From positions 4,181,501 to 4,245,500 of the forward strand of contig NZ_JAWPMM010000001.1 of NCBI RefSeq assembly GCF_033344935.1: a DNA stretch of 64,000 nucleotides, in the 5' to 3' direction. Under the pieces are notes generated by a model. The model made no database searches. It was given only the letters and a program-made list of their open reading frames with translations, and had not been told where the DNA came from. The position numbers and the translations under genes were made by a program. The stretch is from Reichenbachiella sp. (GTDB taxonomy: Bacteria; Bacteroidota; Bacteroidia; Cytophagales; Cyclobacteriaceae). This document shows, in pieces, positions 8,744 to 18,234 of this stretch. The number at the start of each line of letters is the position of its first letter. Position 1 is the stretch's first letter.

Positions 8744-9493
8744 ATGGAATCCCTTCTGACTCCCGAATCGCTCATTGCACTATTGACTCTTACCTTTCTT
8801 GAGATTGTACTTGGTGTAGACAATATCATTTTCATTTCAATAGTTTCAAACAAACTCCCTAAAGAGCAGCAGGCAAAGGCAAGGAACATAGGATTAATGT
8901 GTGCGCTGGTTTTCAGAATTGGGCTTTTATTCGGCATCACCTGGATTATCAGTTTTTCTGAACCACTATTTTCCTTATTTGATCATGCTTTTAGTGGTAG
9001 GGATTTGATTCTTGCAGGGGGTGGATTGTTTTTAATAGGAAAAAGTACCTTGGAGATTGGCCATAAAATGGAGGTCATGGAAGATCATGAGGTAGTTTCC
9101 AAAACTACTGCTACGTTGGCTGGAACAATCGCTCAGATCATTATGCTCGATATTATCTTTTCGTTTGACTCTATCTTGACTGCAGTAGGATTGACCAGCC
9201 AACTCACCATTATGATCATAGCCGTGATTATTGCGATGTTTATCATGATGGCTTTTGCAGGACGAATTAGTGCATTTATATCGAAACATCCTTCCTTGGA
9301 AGTGCTTGCCCTATCCTTCCTGATACTCATTGGATTTATGCTTACTGTGGAAGCCATGGGCCACCATGTACCTAAAGGCTATATCTATTTCGCCGTTTTC
9401 TTTTCTCTGATCGTTGAGGTACTAAACATTAGAATTCGAAAGGGGAGACAGAAGATTAAGTTGAACAAAAGAGTGAAGGCTGAAGTGAACTAA
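8744..9493 (+). CDS. TerC family integral membrane protein
   Basis: About 249 residues with seven membrane helices. The TerC core is clear: LEIVLGVDNIIFISIV near the N terminus and the second acidic helix IIMLDIIFSFDSILTAVG, whose Asp/Glu residues form the proposed metal path. TerC/Alx/YceF relatives export manganese, also at the translocon. I prefer the ATG at 8744 (MESLLTPESL) over a TTG at 8717. Transcribed away from marR; joint control is possible but unproven. Confidence 0.9.
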   Translation: MESLLTPESLIALLTLTFLEIVLGVDNIIFISIVSNKLPKEQQAKARNIGLMCALVFRIGLLFGITWIISFSEPLFSLFDHAFSGRDLILAGGGLFLIGKSTLEIGHKMEVMEDHEVVSKTTATLAGTIAQIIMLDIIFSFDSILTAVGLTSQLTIMIIAVIIAMFIMMAFAGRISAFISKHPSLEVLALSFLILIGFMLTVEAMGHHVPKGYIYFAVFFSLIVEVLNIRIRKGRQKIKLNKRVKAEVN

Positions 9494-9503
9494 AACAGCT
9501 CCT

Positions 9504-9568
9504 TGTTGCGAAATTGATCAATGATGTCCGTATTTGTACATTCATCAATCTTCATTAATTTCGCAACA
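9504..9568. repeat. 12-bp inverted repeat after terC
   Basis: TGTTGCGAAATT (9504-9515) and AATTTCGCAACA (9557-9568) match perfectly across 41 bases, with partial inner pairing (GATCAATGATG against CATTCATCAATC). It could end terC transcription, although there is no T tract after it on the plus strand. Confidence 0.5.
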
Positions 9569-9638
9569 CACTGATTTTTAAGCATTTAAACAAGTGGCAC
9601 AGATTTAGTCAATCTCCTTTCGACTTATACTTGAAATT

Positions 9639-12110
9639 ATGCTAAAACACTGCTTTGCCCAATTCTTTAGAAATCTAAAGCGCAACAAATTATTCTCATT
9701 GATCAATATACTTGGTTTATCTGCAGGTATATGCACTTCAATGCTCATCTATCTTTATGTGGATTATCAAACCAGTTTTGATGATTTCCATGAAAATCGA
9801 GAAAATATCTATCGAGTCAATCAAACCTTTATATGGAGTGATCAGGTAGATGAACAGTTTGGTTCAACCGGACCAGGGGTCGTATTCTCAGTGGCAGAGG
9901 ATCTTCCGGAAGTGACCAGAGGCACCAGATTGCTTAAGCTCAATGCCAATTTAGTTACCTATGAAAATAAACTAGGGCAAAAAATCTCTCATATGGAATC
10001 TGGCGTTCTGGCTGCCGATTCCAACTTCCTGGACATTTTTTCTTTTGAATTGTTACATGGAAATCCAAAAGGCCTACTTTCTAACCCATCCAATATTATC
10101 ATTACTGAGTCTATTAGTAAAAAATACTTTGGCGATCATGATCCTCTGGGACAAGTACTTCAATTTGAATATGCTGGCAAGAACTATTCACACCGAGTAG
10201 CTGGTGTCCTAAAGGATGTTCCTTCAAATTCCTCTATAGTCTTCGATATGTTGACTCCAATGAATAGCATTCCACATGTAAAAAGACAAAACTGGTCTTG
10301 GCTGTGGACCGGATTCGTGACTTTTGTGGAGCTGAATCCAAATGCTAATATTTCGGAGGTACGAGAAAAACTCAAGGATATACCAAGAAGACATGCAGAA
10401 CAAACGCTACAAAGTTTGATGAACATGTCTTACCAGGATTATCTAGATGAAGGCAAAAAGTGGGATATTTTTCTTCAGCCATTGTCGGACATTCATTTGA
10501 ATACCAATGTATTGAATCGGATATCGACTCCTGTTAATATGAATTCAATATATGCCTATGGCTTAGCGGCAGGATTTATCATACTCTTATCCTGTATCAA
10601 TTTTACCAATCTCACCACTACACAACATATCAAAAGAGCCAAATTTGCTGGTATCAAAAAGCTCTTAGGTTCATCAAGATGGCAACTCAGTTTAGGTTAT
10701 ATGACTGAGTCGTTCATCTATTGTTTAGGGTCGGCTTTAGTTGGCATGGTCTTGCTTTGGTACTCCATACCCTATTTCAGTCAGTTGACTGAATCTGAGT
10801 TGACTTTTGGACATCTGATGAATATCAAAGTTGTTGGATTACTATTTGGCCTCATTGCGTTCATGAGCATTATTGCCGGTGGGTATCCTGCGTTGTTCCT
10901 AAGTGCATTCAAACCAATAGATGCCATGAAAGGAAAGGTGAAAACTGGCAAAGGAAGTGCTCCACTCAGAAATGGCCTGGTCATTGTTCAATTTACAGTT
11001 TCAGTCATTTTGATTTCCTCCACGCTAATTGCCTTTGATCAGTTGAGCTATTCCTATACTAAAGATGTTGGCTTCACCAAGGATAATTTAGGAGCGTTAA
11101 AAAATCTCGAGTGGATGGATGAAACCAAACGTGAAAGCTTTATCAATGAACTGACTCAGATTCCTGGAATCAATTCAGCTTCCATTTGCACCTCTGTACC
11201 ACCCGACCATTGGTCTGGTGATCAATTCGAACCAATTGATGCGACCATACAAACTACTCCAATTGATTATACCTTGATCGATGATCAGTACCTTGGAACA
11301 TTAGGTATTAAACTTCTTTACGGAAGAAATTTCTCCGATGATTTCAGTGATGACAAAAACAATGTGATCATTAGTGAGGAGGCAGTTCGCGATATTGGCT
11401 GGGACCTTGACGAGTCGGTTCTTGGAAAGAAGCTTTCTTATGATCATGGCAACCAAGTATTCAAAGTGATTGGGGTTATTTCTGATTTTAACTACAGAGG
11501 GCTTAGAGGAACCGTAGATGCTTTCGCTCTGTTCACTCATGATTCTGGTATGCATGATAGTGGTAGGTTCAATGGAGTCTTTTCTATAGATGCTGCCTCT
11601 AGTACGCAGCTCACACAAATATTAAATACTATCGAGTTGAAATGGCAGGAGTTCGTCAGTGACCGACCCTTTGAATATTTATTTGTCGATGAAGCATTTG
11701 CTGCCAACTTTCAGGCTGAGCAAAACTTTCTGGAGGTGCTTTCCATTTTCTCTTCACTGGCCATTCTTATTGCCAGTTTAGGGCTATTAGGTATTATTAT
11801 TTATGCGATCGAACAACGAACCAAAGAAATAGGTATCCGGAAGATTGTTGGAGCAAACGTTTGGCAAATAGCAGTACTACTATCTAAGCAACATGCAAAA
11901 TTAATCTTAGCGTCTATTGTACTCAGTGTACCTCTCACTTGGTTTATGATGCAGCAATGGTTGGAAGATTTCGAATACAGAATAGATATTTCACCCTTCG
12001 TGTTCCTTGTATCTGGATTAGCCATTCTAATTTTAACCCTTGCCATATCAGGTTTTCACTCCGTAAAAGCTGGGTTCTCAAATCCTGTAGACGCAATTAA
12101 AGACGAATAG
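9639..12110 (+). CDS. MacB/FtsX-type ABC transporter permease
   Basis: 823 residues with the tandem layout of Bacteroidota permeases: N-terminal helix (LINILGLSAGICTSMLIYLY), periplasmic MacB_PCD domain, three FtsX helices (~310-450), second membrane entry (GLVIVQFTVSVILISSTL), second periplasmic domain, final three FtsX helices (~690-820) with EQRTKEIGIRKIVGA and the C-terminal NPVDAIKDE. Such permeases work as mechanotransmission proteins with a separate ATPase, here not encoded nearby, and are linked to antimicrobial or lipoprotein handling. Its N terminus lacks the prefix domain seen in the permease at 12533. Confidence 0.93.
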   Translation: MLKHCFAQFFRNLKRNKLFSLINILGLSAGICTSMLIYLYVDYQTSFDDFHENRENIYRVNQTFIWSDQVDEQFGSTGPGVVFSVAEDLPEVTRGTRLLKLNANLVTYENKLGQKISHMESGVLAADSNFLDIFSFELLHGNPKGLLSNPSNIIITESISKKYFGDHDPLGQVLQFEYAGKNYSHRVAGVLKDVPSNSSIVFDMLTPMNSIPHVKRQNWSWLWTGFVTFVELNPNANISEVREKLKDIPRRHAEQTLQSLMNMSYQDYLDEGKKWDIFLQPLSDIHLNTNVLNRISTPVNMNSIYAYGLAAGFIILLSCINFTNLTTTQHIKRAKFAGIKKLLGSSRWQLSLGYMTESFIYCLGSALVGMVLLWYSIPYFSQLTESELTFGHLMNIKVVGLLFGLIAFMSIIAGGYPALFLSAFKPIDAMKGKVKTGKGSAPLRNGLVIVQFTVSVILISSTLIAFDQLSYSYTKDVGFTKDNLGALKNLEWMDETKRESFINELTQIPGINSASICTSVPPDHWSGDQFEPIDATIQTTPIDYTLIDDQYLGTLGIKLLYGRNFSDDFSDDKNNVIISEEAVRDIGWDLDESVLGKKLSYDHGNQVFKVIGVISDFNYRGLRGTVDAFALFTHDSGMHDSGRFNGVFSIDAASSTQLTQILNTIELKWQEFVSDRPFEYLFVDEAFAANFQAEQNFLEVLSIFSSLAILIASLGLLGIIIYAIEQRTKEIGIRKIVGANVWQIAVLLSKQHAKLILASIVLSVPLTWFMMQQWLEDFEYRIDISPFVFLVSGLAILILTLAISGFHSVKAGFSNPVDAIKDE

Positions 12111-12125
12111 AAAATCAATTAGATT

Positions 12126-12186
12126 CAATACTACAATTAGGAATTTACTCATGCATTGCTTAATCTTGCAATACTACAATTAGGAA
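12126..12186 (+). repeat. 18-bp direct repeat upstream of padR
   Basis: CAATACTACAATTAGGAA occurs perfectly at 12126-12143 and 12169-12186, 43 bases apart from start to start, in the 82-base gap before padR. The second copy ends 7 bases before the ATG. Paired identical sites in front of a regulator suggest an operator, probably for PadR itself. Confidence 0.65.
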
Positions 12187-12192
12187 ATAACT

Positions 12193-12531
12193 ATGGGTAA
12201 ATTTCAATTAGGCGAATTTGAAGAAATCGTCATGCTAACTGTAGGCGTACTCTATGGAGAAGCCTATGGTGTATCGATAAAAAAAGAAATAGAATCCAGA
12301 CTGCAAAGAAACGTAAGTGTGGGGGCCTTACAGTCTGCCTTGAACAGACTAGAGACTAAAGGTTATCTTCAATCTGAAGAAGGTGGATCGACAAGTGAAC
12401 GTGGAGGGAGGCCAAAACGGTTTTTCAAAATTACAGCTCAAGGTAAAAGAGCCATTGAAGACACTAAAGAAATGAGGAATCAACTGTACAATGCGATTCC
12501 CAACATTGCGCTGGACGTAAAATTCGCTTAA
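12193..12531 (+). CDS. PadR family transcriptional regulator
   Basis: 112 residues, winged helix of the short PadR type: LGEFEEIVMLTVGVLYGEAYG, then VSVGALQSALNRLETKGYL (recognition helix) and the wing with RGGRPKRFFKITAQGKRA. In Bacteroidota this subtype sits next to permeases with a prefix domain and probably represses them. The ATG of the permease follows its stop codon after one base, so they form one operon. Confidence 0.92.
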   Translation: MGKFQLGEFEEIVMLTVGVLYGEAYGVSIKKEIESRLQRNVSVGALQSALNRLETKGYLQSEEGGSTSERGGRPKRFFKITAQGKRAIEDTKEMRNQLYNAIPNIALDVKFA

Positions 12532-12532
12532 A

Positions 12533-15148
12533 ATGAAATCCTCTCCGTTCAGGTTTTCGCAGCGCTTGCTCCGTTGGTTTTGCGACCCAAAACTACACCC
12601 CTCTATAGAAGGTGACCTACTCGAGTTATTCGAAGAGCAAACGACATCGAAAGGAGTAAAAAGAGCTAAGTGGCAATTCCTTTGGGAAGTAATCAAACTA
12701 TTCAGACCTGGCATTATCAAATCATTTACAGGAAATCAAAGACTAAATCAAATGGGCATGATCAAAAATTATATAAAGATAGGATGGCGAAACGTCATGA
12801 ATCAAAAGCAATTTTCAGGAATCAATATTATTGGGCTGACCATCGGTATTTCTGCCTGCCTATTGATTCTTTGCTATGTATATAATGAAGTGTCTTACGA
12901 TAAGTACCATTCGAAACTCGACAGAATGTATCGAGTTCTCCATGCCTATGGCGAATCAGAATCTCCCACAGCAGAAGAATACCAGGTATGGGGGTCTGCT
13001 CCCGCAGGACCCACCATCACTAACAAATTTCCAGAAGTAGAGAATTTTTGCCGCTTCACGAGTCCCTCCATTTTTCTATTGGAAAATGACACTAAGAAAT
13101 TCCAAGAAGACAATATTATGTTTGCGGACTCTTCGACTTTTGAAATGTTTAGCTGGCGCATATTAGCTGGCGACCCTCAAACCATGCTGACCGCCCCTAA
13201 CAGCATTGTACTAACCGAATCTATGGCCATTAAATATTTTGGAACTGAGAATGCCTTAGGGAAAACACTTGTTGCGGATCATACCGAGCAATTGAAAGTA
13301 ACAGGAGTGATGGAGGACGTTCCTTCCCAATCGCAATTTTCGTTTGATGCACTCATCTCCATGACTTCATTTTACAATATGCGTCCGAAAATTTTTATCA
13401 GCTGGGGTTACGTCGATTTTTACACCTATTTGCTACTCGATGAACATGCTTCTCTGGAAAACTTACGAGAGAAAACTAAGGTGATCTATGACGAAATGGA
13501 TGAGTCTGATAGGCATTCTCTTGATTACGAACCTATGAAAGGAGCTTATCTCAACTCCGTAGCTGCCAGACAACCCGGTCCTGTTGGAAGTTTGACGAAT
13601 GTCTACATGTTAAGCTGCATTGGAGTTTTTATTCTACTGATTGCATGTGTGAATTTCATCAACCTAGCCACCGCACGATCTGTTGAACGGGCTAAGGAGG
13701 TTGGTGTAAGAAAAACCCTGGGTGCCTTAAAAATCGACCTGACCTTCCAATTTCTTGCCGAGTCTATTCTAATTGCCCTATTTTCATCCATACTAGCCAT
13801 TGGTGTAGTGTCACTTGTGATACCCTATTTTCACTACTTAGTGGGCAAACCTGTAGCATTTGAAGGTTTGCTTACCACTAAATATTTTCTTTTATATGCT
13901 GGATTAAGCATATTCATCGGCCTTTTGGCAGGCTTGTACCCTGCCTGGGTACTATCAAAATTCAAACCTACACAAGTACTAAAAGGAAAGTTTAAGTCCA
14001 GTCGCAATGGATCACAGCTCAGACGCGGCTTGGTCGTATTCCAATTTTGCCTTGCAATAATGCTCGTAATTGCTACAACAGTGGTTTACAATCAGCTACA
14101 GTATATGCAGAATAAAGACAAAGGATTTACCCAGGACCAAATGATTGTAGTCGATTTTGGTTGGGATAATGCCGTGCAAAGTAGAATTCGCTTACTCAAG
14201 GACAAATATTCTGCCCACCCCGATGTCATTTCCATTTCAGCCTCACGAGCAGTGCCTGGGGATTTTTTTCCTAATGCTGGAACAGGCATTGAAAACCCTT
14301 TTGGAGAAATTCAATATCATGCGCCCGGGATTTACGAAATAGATGAAGACTTCGTACCTAATTTTGAAATTGAGATGGCCGCCGGCAGATCATTTTCCAA
14401 AGAGTTTGTTAATGACTCAATAGAAGCTCTGATGATCAACGAGGCTTCCTTATCCCTATATGGTTATAGTAGTGCCGAAGAAATAATAGGTAAGAAATTT
14501 TCACAGTGGGGTAGAAAAGGCAAAATCATAGGAGTCGTAAAGGATTTCAATTACAAGTCGCTTCATGCCAAAATCGAACCGCTTACATTGAGATTCGGAC
14601 AAAACAGAGAACTCAGAAGGGTTGCCATCAAGGTTAGATCGATGCGAATGCAAGAAACTATAGCTGAGCTCGAAAGCATTTGGAATAACCTGATTCCAGA
14701 AAGACCGTTCAATTTTGTCTTTCTGGATCAATCTTTCAACCAGCATTATCAATCAGATATCCGCTTCGGCCGACTTTTTAGTGCCTTTGCGTTGATTGCC
14801 ATAATCATTGCCTGTCTGGGTCTTTTTGGCCTTACCGTTTATGCTACCGAGCAACGAGCGAAAGAAATTGGAATAAGAAAAGTGCTTGGCGCTACGATCC
14901 CAAGCATCATGAAATTGATAAGTCAGGAATTTCTGGTATTGGTTTTAATTGCGGCAGTTATTGCCATTCCTATTTCGTGGTTTGGTATGAGCAATTGGCT
15001 TATGAGCTTCGCTCATAGAATGACGCTCTCTCTAGGTTCATTCATTCTTCCAACTTTATGCATAGCTGTCATTGCCATTTCTACCATCGGGTGGCAGATA
15101 GTTGCCACTGCCCGTCGAAATCCTGTAGATGTTATTAAGGATGAATAA
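12533..15148 (+). CDS. ABC transporter permease with N-terminal PadR-linked prefix domain
   Basis: 871 residues. Residues 1-75 form a small cytosolic segment (RFSQRLLRWFCDPKLHPSIE, GDLLELFEEQ) known as permease prefix domain 2, found only in permeases next to a PadR gene. The FtsX/MacB_PCD layout follows: helix INIIGLTIGISACLLILCY, periplasmic domain, TM triplet with RSVERAKEVGVRKTLGA, second periplasmic domain, final triplet with EQRAKEIGIRKVLGA and the end NPVDVIKDE. It shares its architecture with the permease at 9639. The ATPase partner is not in the window. Confidence 0.93.
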   Translation: MKSSPFRFSQRLLRWFCDPKLHPSIEGDLLELFEEQTTSKGVKRAKWQFLWEVIKLFRPGIIKSFTGNQRLNQMGMIKNYIKIGWRNVMNQKQFSGINIIGLTIGISACLLILCYVYNEVSYDKYHSKLDRMYRVLHAYGESESPTAEEYQVWGSAPAGPTITNKFPEVENFCRFTSPSIFLLENDTKKFQEDNIMFADSSTFEMFSWRILAGDPQTMLTAPNSIVLTESMAIKYFGTENALGKTLVADHTEQLKVTGVMEDVPSQSQFSFDALISMTSFYNMRPKIFISWGYVDFYTYLLLDEHASLENLREKTKVIYDEMDESDRHSLDYEPMKGAYLNSVAARQPGPVGSLTNVYMLSCIGVFILLIACVNFINLATARSVERAKEVGVRKTLGALKIDLTFQFLAESILIALFSSILAIGVVSLVIPYFHYLVGKPVAFEGLLTTKYFLLYAGLSIFIGLLAGLYPAWVLSKFKPTQVLKGKFKSSRNGSQLRRGLVVFQFCLAIMLVIATTVVYNQLQYMQNKDKGFTQDQMIVVDFGWDNAVQSRIRLLKDKYSAHPDVISISASRAVPGDFFPNAGTGIENPFGEIQYHAPGIYEIDEDFVPNFEIEMAAGRSFSKEFVNDSIEALMINEASLSLYGYSSAEEIIGKKFSQWGRKGKIIGVVKDFNYKSLHAKIEPLTLRFGQNRELRRVAIKVRSMRMQETIAELESIWNNLIPERPFNFVFLDQSFNQHYQSDIRFGRLFSAFALIAIIIACLGLFGLTVYATEQRAKEIGIRKVLGATIPSIMKLISQEFLVLVLIAAVIAIPISWFGMSNWLMSFAHRMTLSLGSFILPTLCIAVIAISTIGWQIVATARRNPVDVIKDE

Positions 15149-15172
15149 AAATTAATCCATTAAATTGATCAT

Positions 15173-16039
15173 ATGAAAGGGCAAAGCCAATTGATCAATT
15201 TCATACAATTTATGCACCTGAAGTATCAGGGGTTTGTGTTGTATGCTTTTGCCATGGTACTTTTCCTGGTGCTTTTTGAGTCTGCGCAGCAGTACTACTT
15301 CATACTTCAATTTGATCTAGCTCCAACAGATGAATTTTCTGTCTTCGACCTAGCCATAGCACATGCTTACCGATGGATGATTTGGCTTTCAATCACGTTG
15401 ATCTATTGCGGAGCCATTATTTATACTGGGAAGTCCAATAAAGTTTTTAATTTGACTAAAGCCTGGCCTGCTGTTTCGCACTTGATCATACTCATCGTAA
15501 TCAATGTGCTTGCTATTTCATTAATTCAATTAGTACTGAATAACAGAGCACTAACTCTTGAAAACATCTGGGACAATTGTGTATTTTTCTTCTATCAGAA
15601 AACACCTATTTACACCTTAGCACATGTCGCCATCCTGGGATTATTTCATTTGGTGAATGTCAATCAAAATTTGGCGATTGAAATATTGGATCTCAAAAAC
15701 AAAATAAAGAAAGAGGATACGCAAGCCTTATCAATCAAAATTGGAAATAAGAATAAAATCATTCCCCTTTCAGACATTCTTTGGATAGAAGCCTATGACT
15801 ACTGTGTGAAAATTCACACCGTTAGTCAACACACCTATGCCATGCGCAATTCGCTCAAGGCTTTGGAGAAAAAGCTCCAGGACCAACAGTTTCTTAGGGT
15901 TCATCGCAAGGCAATTGTTAATATGAAGAAGGTTTCTGAAGTGAGTTTCAACTCTTCTTCATTTCTCACACTCGAGAATCACACTAAAATTGATGTTTCA
16001 CAAAGCAGAGTGCGAGATGTTAAAACCTTCTATGGTTAA
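15173..16039 (+). CDS. membrane-anchored LytTR DNA-binding regulator
   Basis: 288 residues. The first ~165 hold four hydrophobic helices (QGFVLYAFAMVLFLVLFES; MIWLSITLIYCGAIIY; LIILIVINVLAISLIQLVL; YTLAHVAILGLFHLV). A short linker (LDLKNKIKKED) leads to a LytTR domain (~185-288) with IPLSDILWIEAYDYCVKIHT and FLRVHRKAIVNMKKV. A direct membrane-to-DNA sensor is likely. It starts 24 bases after the permease stop, so it is probably part of that operon. Confidence 0.88.
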   Translation: MKGQSQLINFIQFMHLKYQGFVLYAFAMVLFLVLFESAQQYYFILQFDLAPTDEFSVFDLAIAHAYRWMIWLSITLIYCGAIIYTGKSNKVFNLTKAWPAVSHLIILIVINVLAISLIQLVLNNRALTLENIWDNCVFFFYQKTPIYTLAHVAILGLFHLVNVNQNLAIEILDLKNKIKKEDTQALSIKIGNKNKIIPLSDILWIEAYDYCVKIHTVSQHTYAMRNSLKALEKKLQDQQFLRVHRKAIVNMKKVSEVSFNSSSFLTLENHTKIDVSQSRVRDVKTFYG

Positions 16040-16067
16040 CCCTTACAAGATAGAACTATATAGCAAT

Positions 16068-17273
16068 ATGAAATTCAAACCATCACTTCTTTTCTCTTTC
16101 GTATTGCAACAAGCAACTTTCTTAATTGTTGTTTTCTTTTTGTACTCGTGCGGCTCAGACAACGAGCCAGATCCAGTTGAAAATAAAACCCTAATCTCCG
16201 CCACTGAGGTGGCCAGTTACCCTGTGCAATTATTGCAATTCGGTGCCAATCAACAAGGGTTTGCTGCTATCAGCGAGCAACTTCAGTACGATATCACGAT
16301 ATATAAAATTGAATACCTCACTACCTATTTGGGTGCTAACATTACAGCTTCCGGATTAATCGGAGTACCTAACACAGACGAAGAAGTTCCAACTTTGAGC
16401 TTTCAACATGGAACAATCGCTGCACATGCAGACGCACCAACAGAAAGTGATGAAGGCATTTTTTATGCTTCCTTCGCTTCACTGGGTTACATTTCTTTGA
16501 TTCCTGATTTTATCGGGTTTGGTAGTTCATCAGATTTCCTGCATCCATACTATCATGCAGAATCAACAGCAGAATGCATTATAGATATGATTAGAGCGTC
16601 TGAGGAGTTTATCATTGAAAAAAACCTTGACAGCAACGGCAAGCTGTTTCTGGCTGGTTATTCTGAAGGCGGATATGCCACGATGGTTACCCATCAAAGA
16701 ATCGAAGAAAAGTATGAGGACGAATTTAATTTGATTGCCTCGGCTCCAGCTTCTGGAGGGTACGATCTAATAGGAATGAAAAATTACTTTGTAGGCCTGA
16801 AGTTCTACAATCAGCCTTTTTATTTGGCCTATTTATCTCTTTCTTACTCCAAAGTATATGAATGGCCAACCTTACTATCCAATCTATTCAACGAGCTGTA
16901 TGCTTCTTCCATTCCAAGCCTTTTCGACGGAAGTAAAAGTGGAAGTCAGATCAATGCAGCCCTGACCACTGATATTGAACAATTTCTTACCGAAGACTTT
17001 AGAACAAACTCAAATGATTCAAAATACGACTTACTAAATAAAGAACTTGCTTCCAACAGCCCGATAGCCTGGCAACCAACACACCCTGTCTATATGTATC
17101 ATGGCTCCGCTGATATTACCGTCCCCTATCAAAATTCAGTGGACACCTATGATCTTCTAATCGATGCTGGTGCTGATAAAATTACATTCACCACTATGGA
17201 TGGTGCGACACATAGCAGCGGGGTAGCTCCTTTTGTCGTCGACTTTCTCTCTGTCTTCTCAGAACTCAAGTAG
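16068..17273 (+). CDS. secreted alpha/beta-hydrolase lipoprotein, lipase-like
   Basis: About 401 residues. The N-terminal signal ends in a lipobox, FFLYSCGSDNEPDP, so the protein is a lipoprotein. The alpha/beta-hydrolase core shows LSFQHGTIAAHADAP (oxyanion region), IPDFIGFGSS, the nucleophile elbow GYSEGGYAT, and late YMYHGSADITVPY (acid) and DGATHSSG (His). The layout resembles the secretory-lipase group (PF03583-like). Substrate unknown. I start it at the ATG at 16068, directly before the signal peptide; a longer frame from 15990 would overlap the LytTR gene and lose the signal. Confidence 0.85.
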   Translation: MKFKPSLLFSFVLQQATFLIVVFFLYSCGSDNEPDPVENKTLISATEVASYPVQLLQFGANQQGFAAISEQLQYDITIYKIEYLTTYLGANITASGLIGVPNTDEEVPTLSFQHGTIAAHADAPTESDEGIFYASFASLGYISLIPDFIGFGSSSDFLHPYYHAESTAECIIDMIRASEEFIIEKNLDSNGKLFLAGYSEGGYATMVTHQRIEEKYEDEFNLIASAPASGGYDLIGMKNYFVGLKFYNQPFYLAYLSLSYSKVYEWPTLLSNLFNELYASSIPSLFDGSKSGSQINAALTTDIEQFLTEDFRTNSNDSKYDLLNKELASNSPIAWQPTHPVYMYHGSADITVPYQNSVDTYDLLIDAGADKITFTTMDGATHSSGVAPFVVDFLSVFSELK

Positions 17274-17371
17274 ATTCTAAGGTATGCTTACTGCAATTCT
17301 ATTAGAGCTCCCTGCACAAGTCTAGGGGTATTCATAGGTTCTGTAGATATTGATCTAAAAAACAAATTATT

Positions 17372-17938
17372 ATGAAAACTCAAATGACTTTTGTGCTCTT
17401 CGCACTTATTTCCTTTTCATGCTTTGGTCAATATGAATATGCACCAAGCAAGAAATACCCTTTTGGAAGACCCAATCCAGAAGCTCCAGAACAGATCACG
17501 GATTATGAACCCATGATAGGTACATGCAATTGCAAATCGTATAGAAAAGGTTCAGATGGCGAATGGGCCGAACCTGTTGATATGACTTGGACCTTTCAAT
17601 ACATTTTGAATGGAATGGGAGTTCAAGACTATACACTCAAGGAAGATGGAGCCCATTCTGGAAGCATTCGTCAATACGATGCGGACAGCGCCAGATGGAA
17701 TGTACATTACTACAGCTCTCCTGCCCCAGGTGTAGCGCCTCTTTCACATTGGACTGGCAATCTTGAAGGCGATAAAATTATACTTTACCGTCCTCAACAA
17801 TCACCTCAAGGATATGACGGGTATTCACGGCTTACCTTCTATGATTTTAGTGACAAAGGGTATAAATGGAAAGGTGAATGGATAGATGAAGGGAACACCA
17901 TTGTTTTTCCTTTCTGGAAAATCGAATGCAAGCGATAA
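17372..17938 (+). CDS. secreted protein of unknown function, DUF1579-like
   Basis: 188 residues. Residues 1-19 are a signal peptide ending SCFGQ. The mature part is rich in Trp/Tyr and beta-strand patterns (YEPMIGTCNCKSYRKGSDG, TWTFQYILNGMGVQDYTL, WTGNLEGDKIILYRP, YKWKGEWIDEG). This is the lipocalin-like up-and-down layout of DUF1579-type proteins, but I am not sure of the family. The cysteine pair CNC is notable. No linked enzyme points to a role. Confidence 0.7.
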   Translation: MKTQMTFVLFALISFSCFGQYEYAPSKKYPFGRPNPEAPEQITDYEPMIGTCNCKSYRKGSDGEWAEPVDMTWTFQYILNGMGVQDYTLKEDGAHSGSIRQYDADSARWNVHYYSSPAPGVAPLSHWTGNLEGDKIILYRPQQSPQGYDGYSRLTFYDFSDKGYKWKGEWIDEGNTIVFPFWKIECKR

Positions 17939-17940
17939 TT

Positions 17941-17992
17941 AAAAAAATAAGCTGAAAGAGTGATTGATCCCTAGGGTCAATTACTCCTCAGC
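17941..17992 (-). terminator. strong hairpin with T tract on the minus strand
   Basis: On the minus strand GCTGA-GGAGTAATTGACCC, loop TAG, then the complementary arm ending TCAGC (with GU pairs) and TTATTTTTTT (17949-17941). The T run lies on the minus side only, so it should end minus-strand transcription, although no annotated minus gene lies before it. Confidence 0.65.
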
Positions 17993-18137
17993 CCATCATT
18001 CTACAGGTGAAATAAGCAGGTTGAACCAAGATCCTGTGCTTTTCAGATGGGCATTGCACATTTTGGTTCGCTTCATCATAATTAATTTTCCCAATCTGAA
18101 TATCTCCGAAAATAGCTAAATGAATGATTGATTGCAA
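17988..18137 (-). CDS. possible small minus-strand gene, 49 residues
   Basis: The frame is open from 18221 to the TGA at 17988. The best start is TTG at 18137, giving a 49-residue product with parts such as IIHLAIFGDIQIGKINYDEA, HRILVQPAYFTCRMMG and two cysteines. The stop lies within the hairpin of a minus-strand terminator, as expected for a real transcript end. No ATG start and no family is recognised; the region may instead be a non-coding RNA. Confidence 0.3.
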   Translation of the reverse strand: MQSIIHLAIFGDIQIGKINYDEANQNVQCPSEKHRILVQPAYFTCRMMG

Positions 18138-18234
18138 ATAACGCTTAAAGGTCTGATTGATTCTGACAATTGCCGTTGGTAAAAGAGTCTCTTTTTTTGT
18201 ATATTGTTTACTGTGTAAAGTCTACATACAAGAT

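Noticed and set aside
15990-16067. Longer N terminus of the lipase-like gene overlapping the LytTR gene
   Set aside because: It would bury the signal peptide and lipobox behind a charged 26-residue head.
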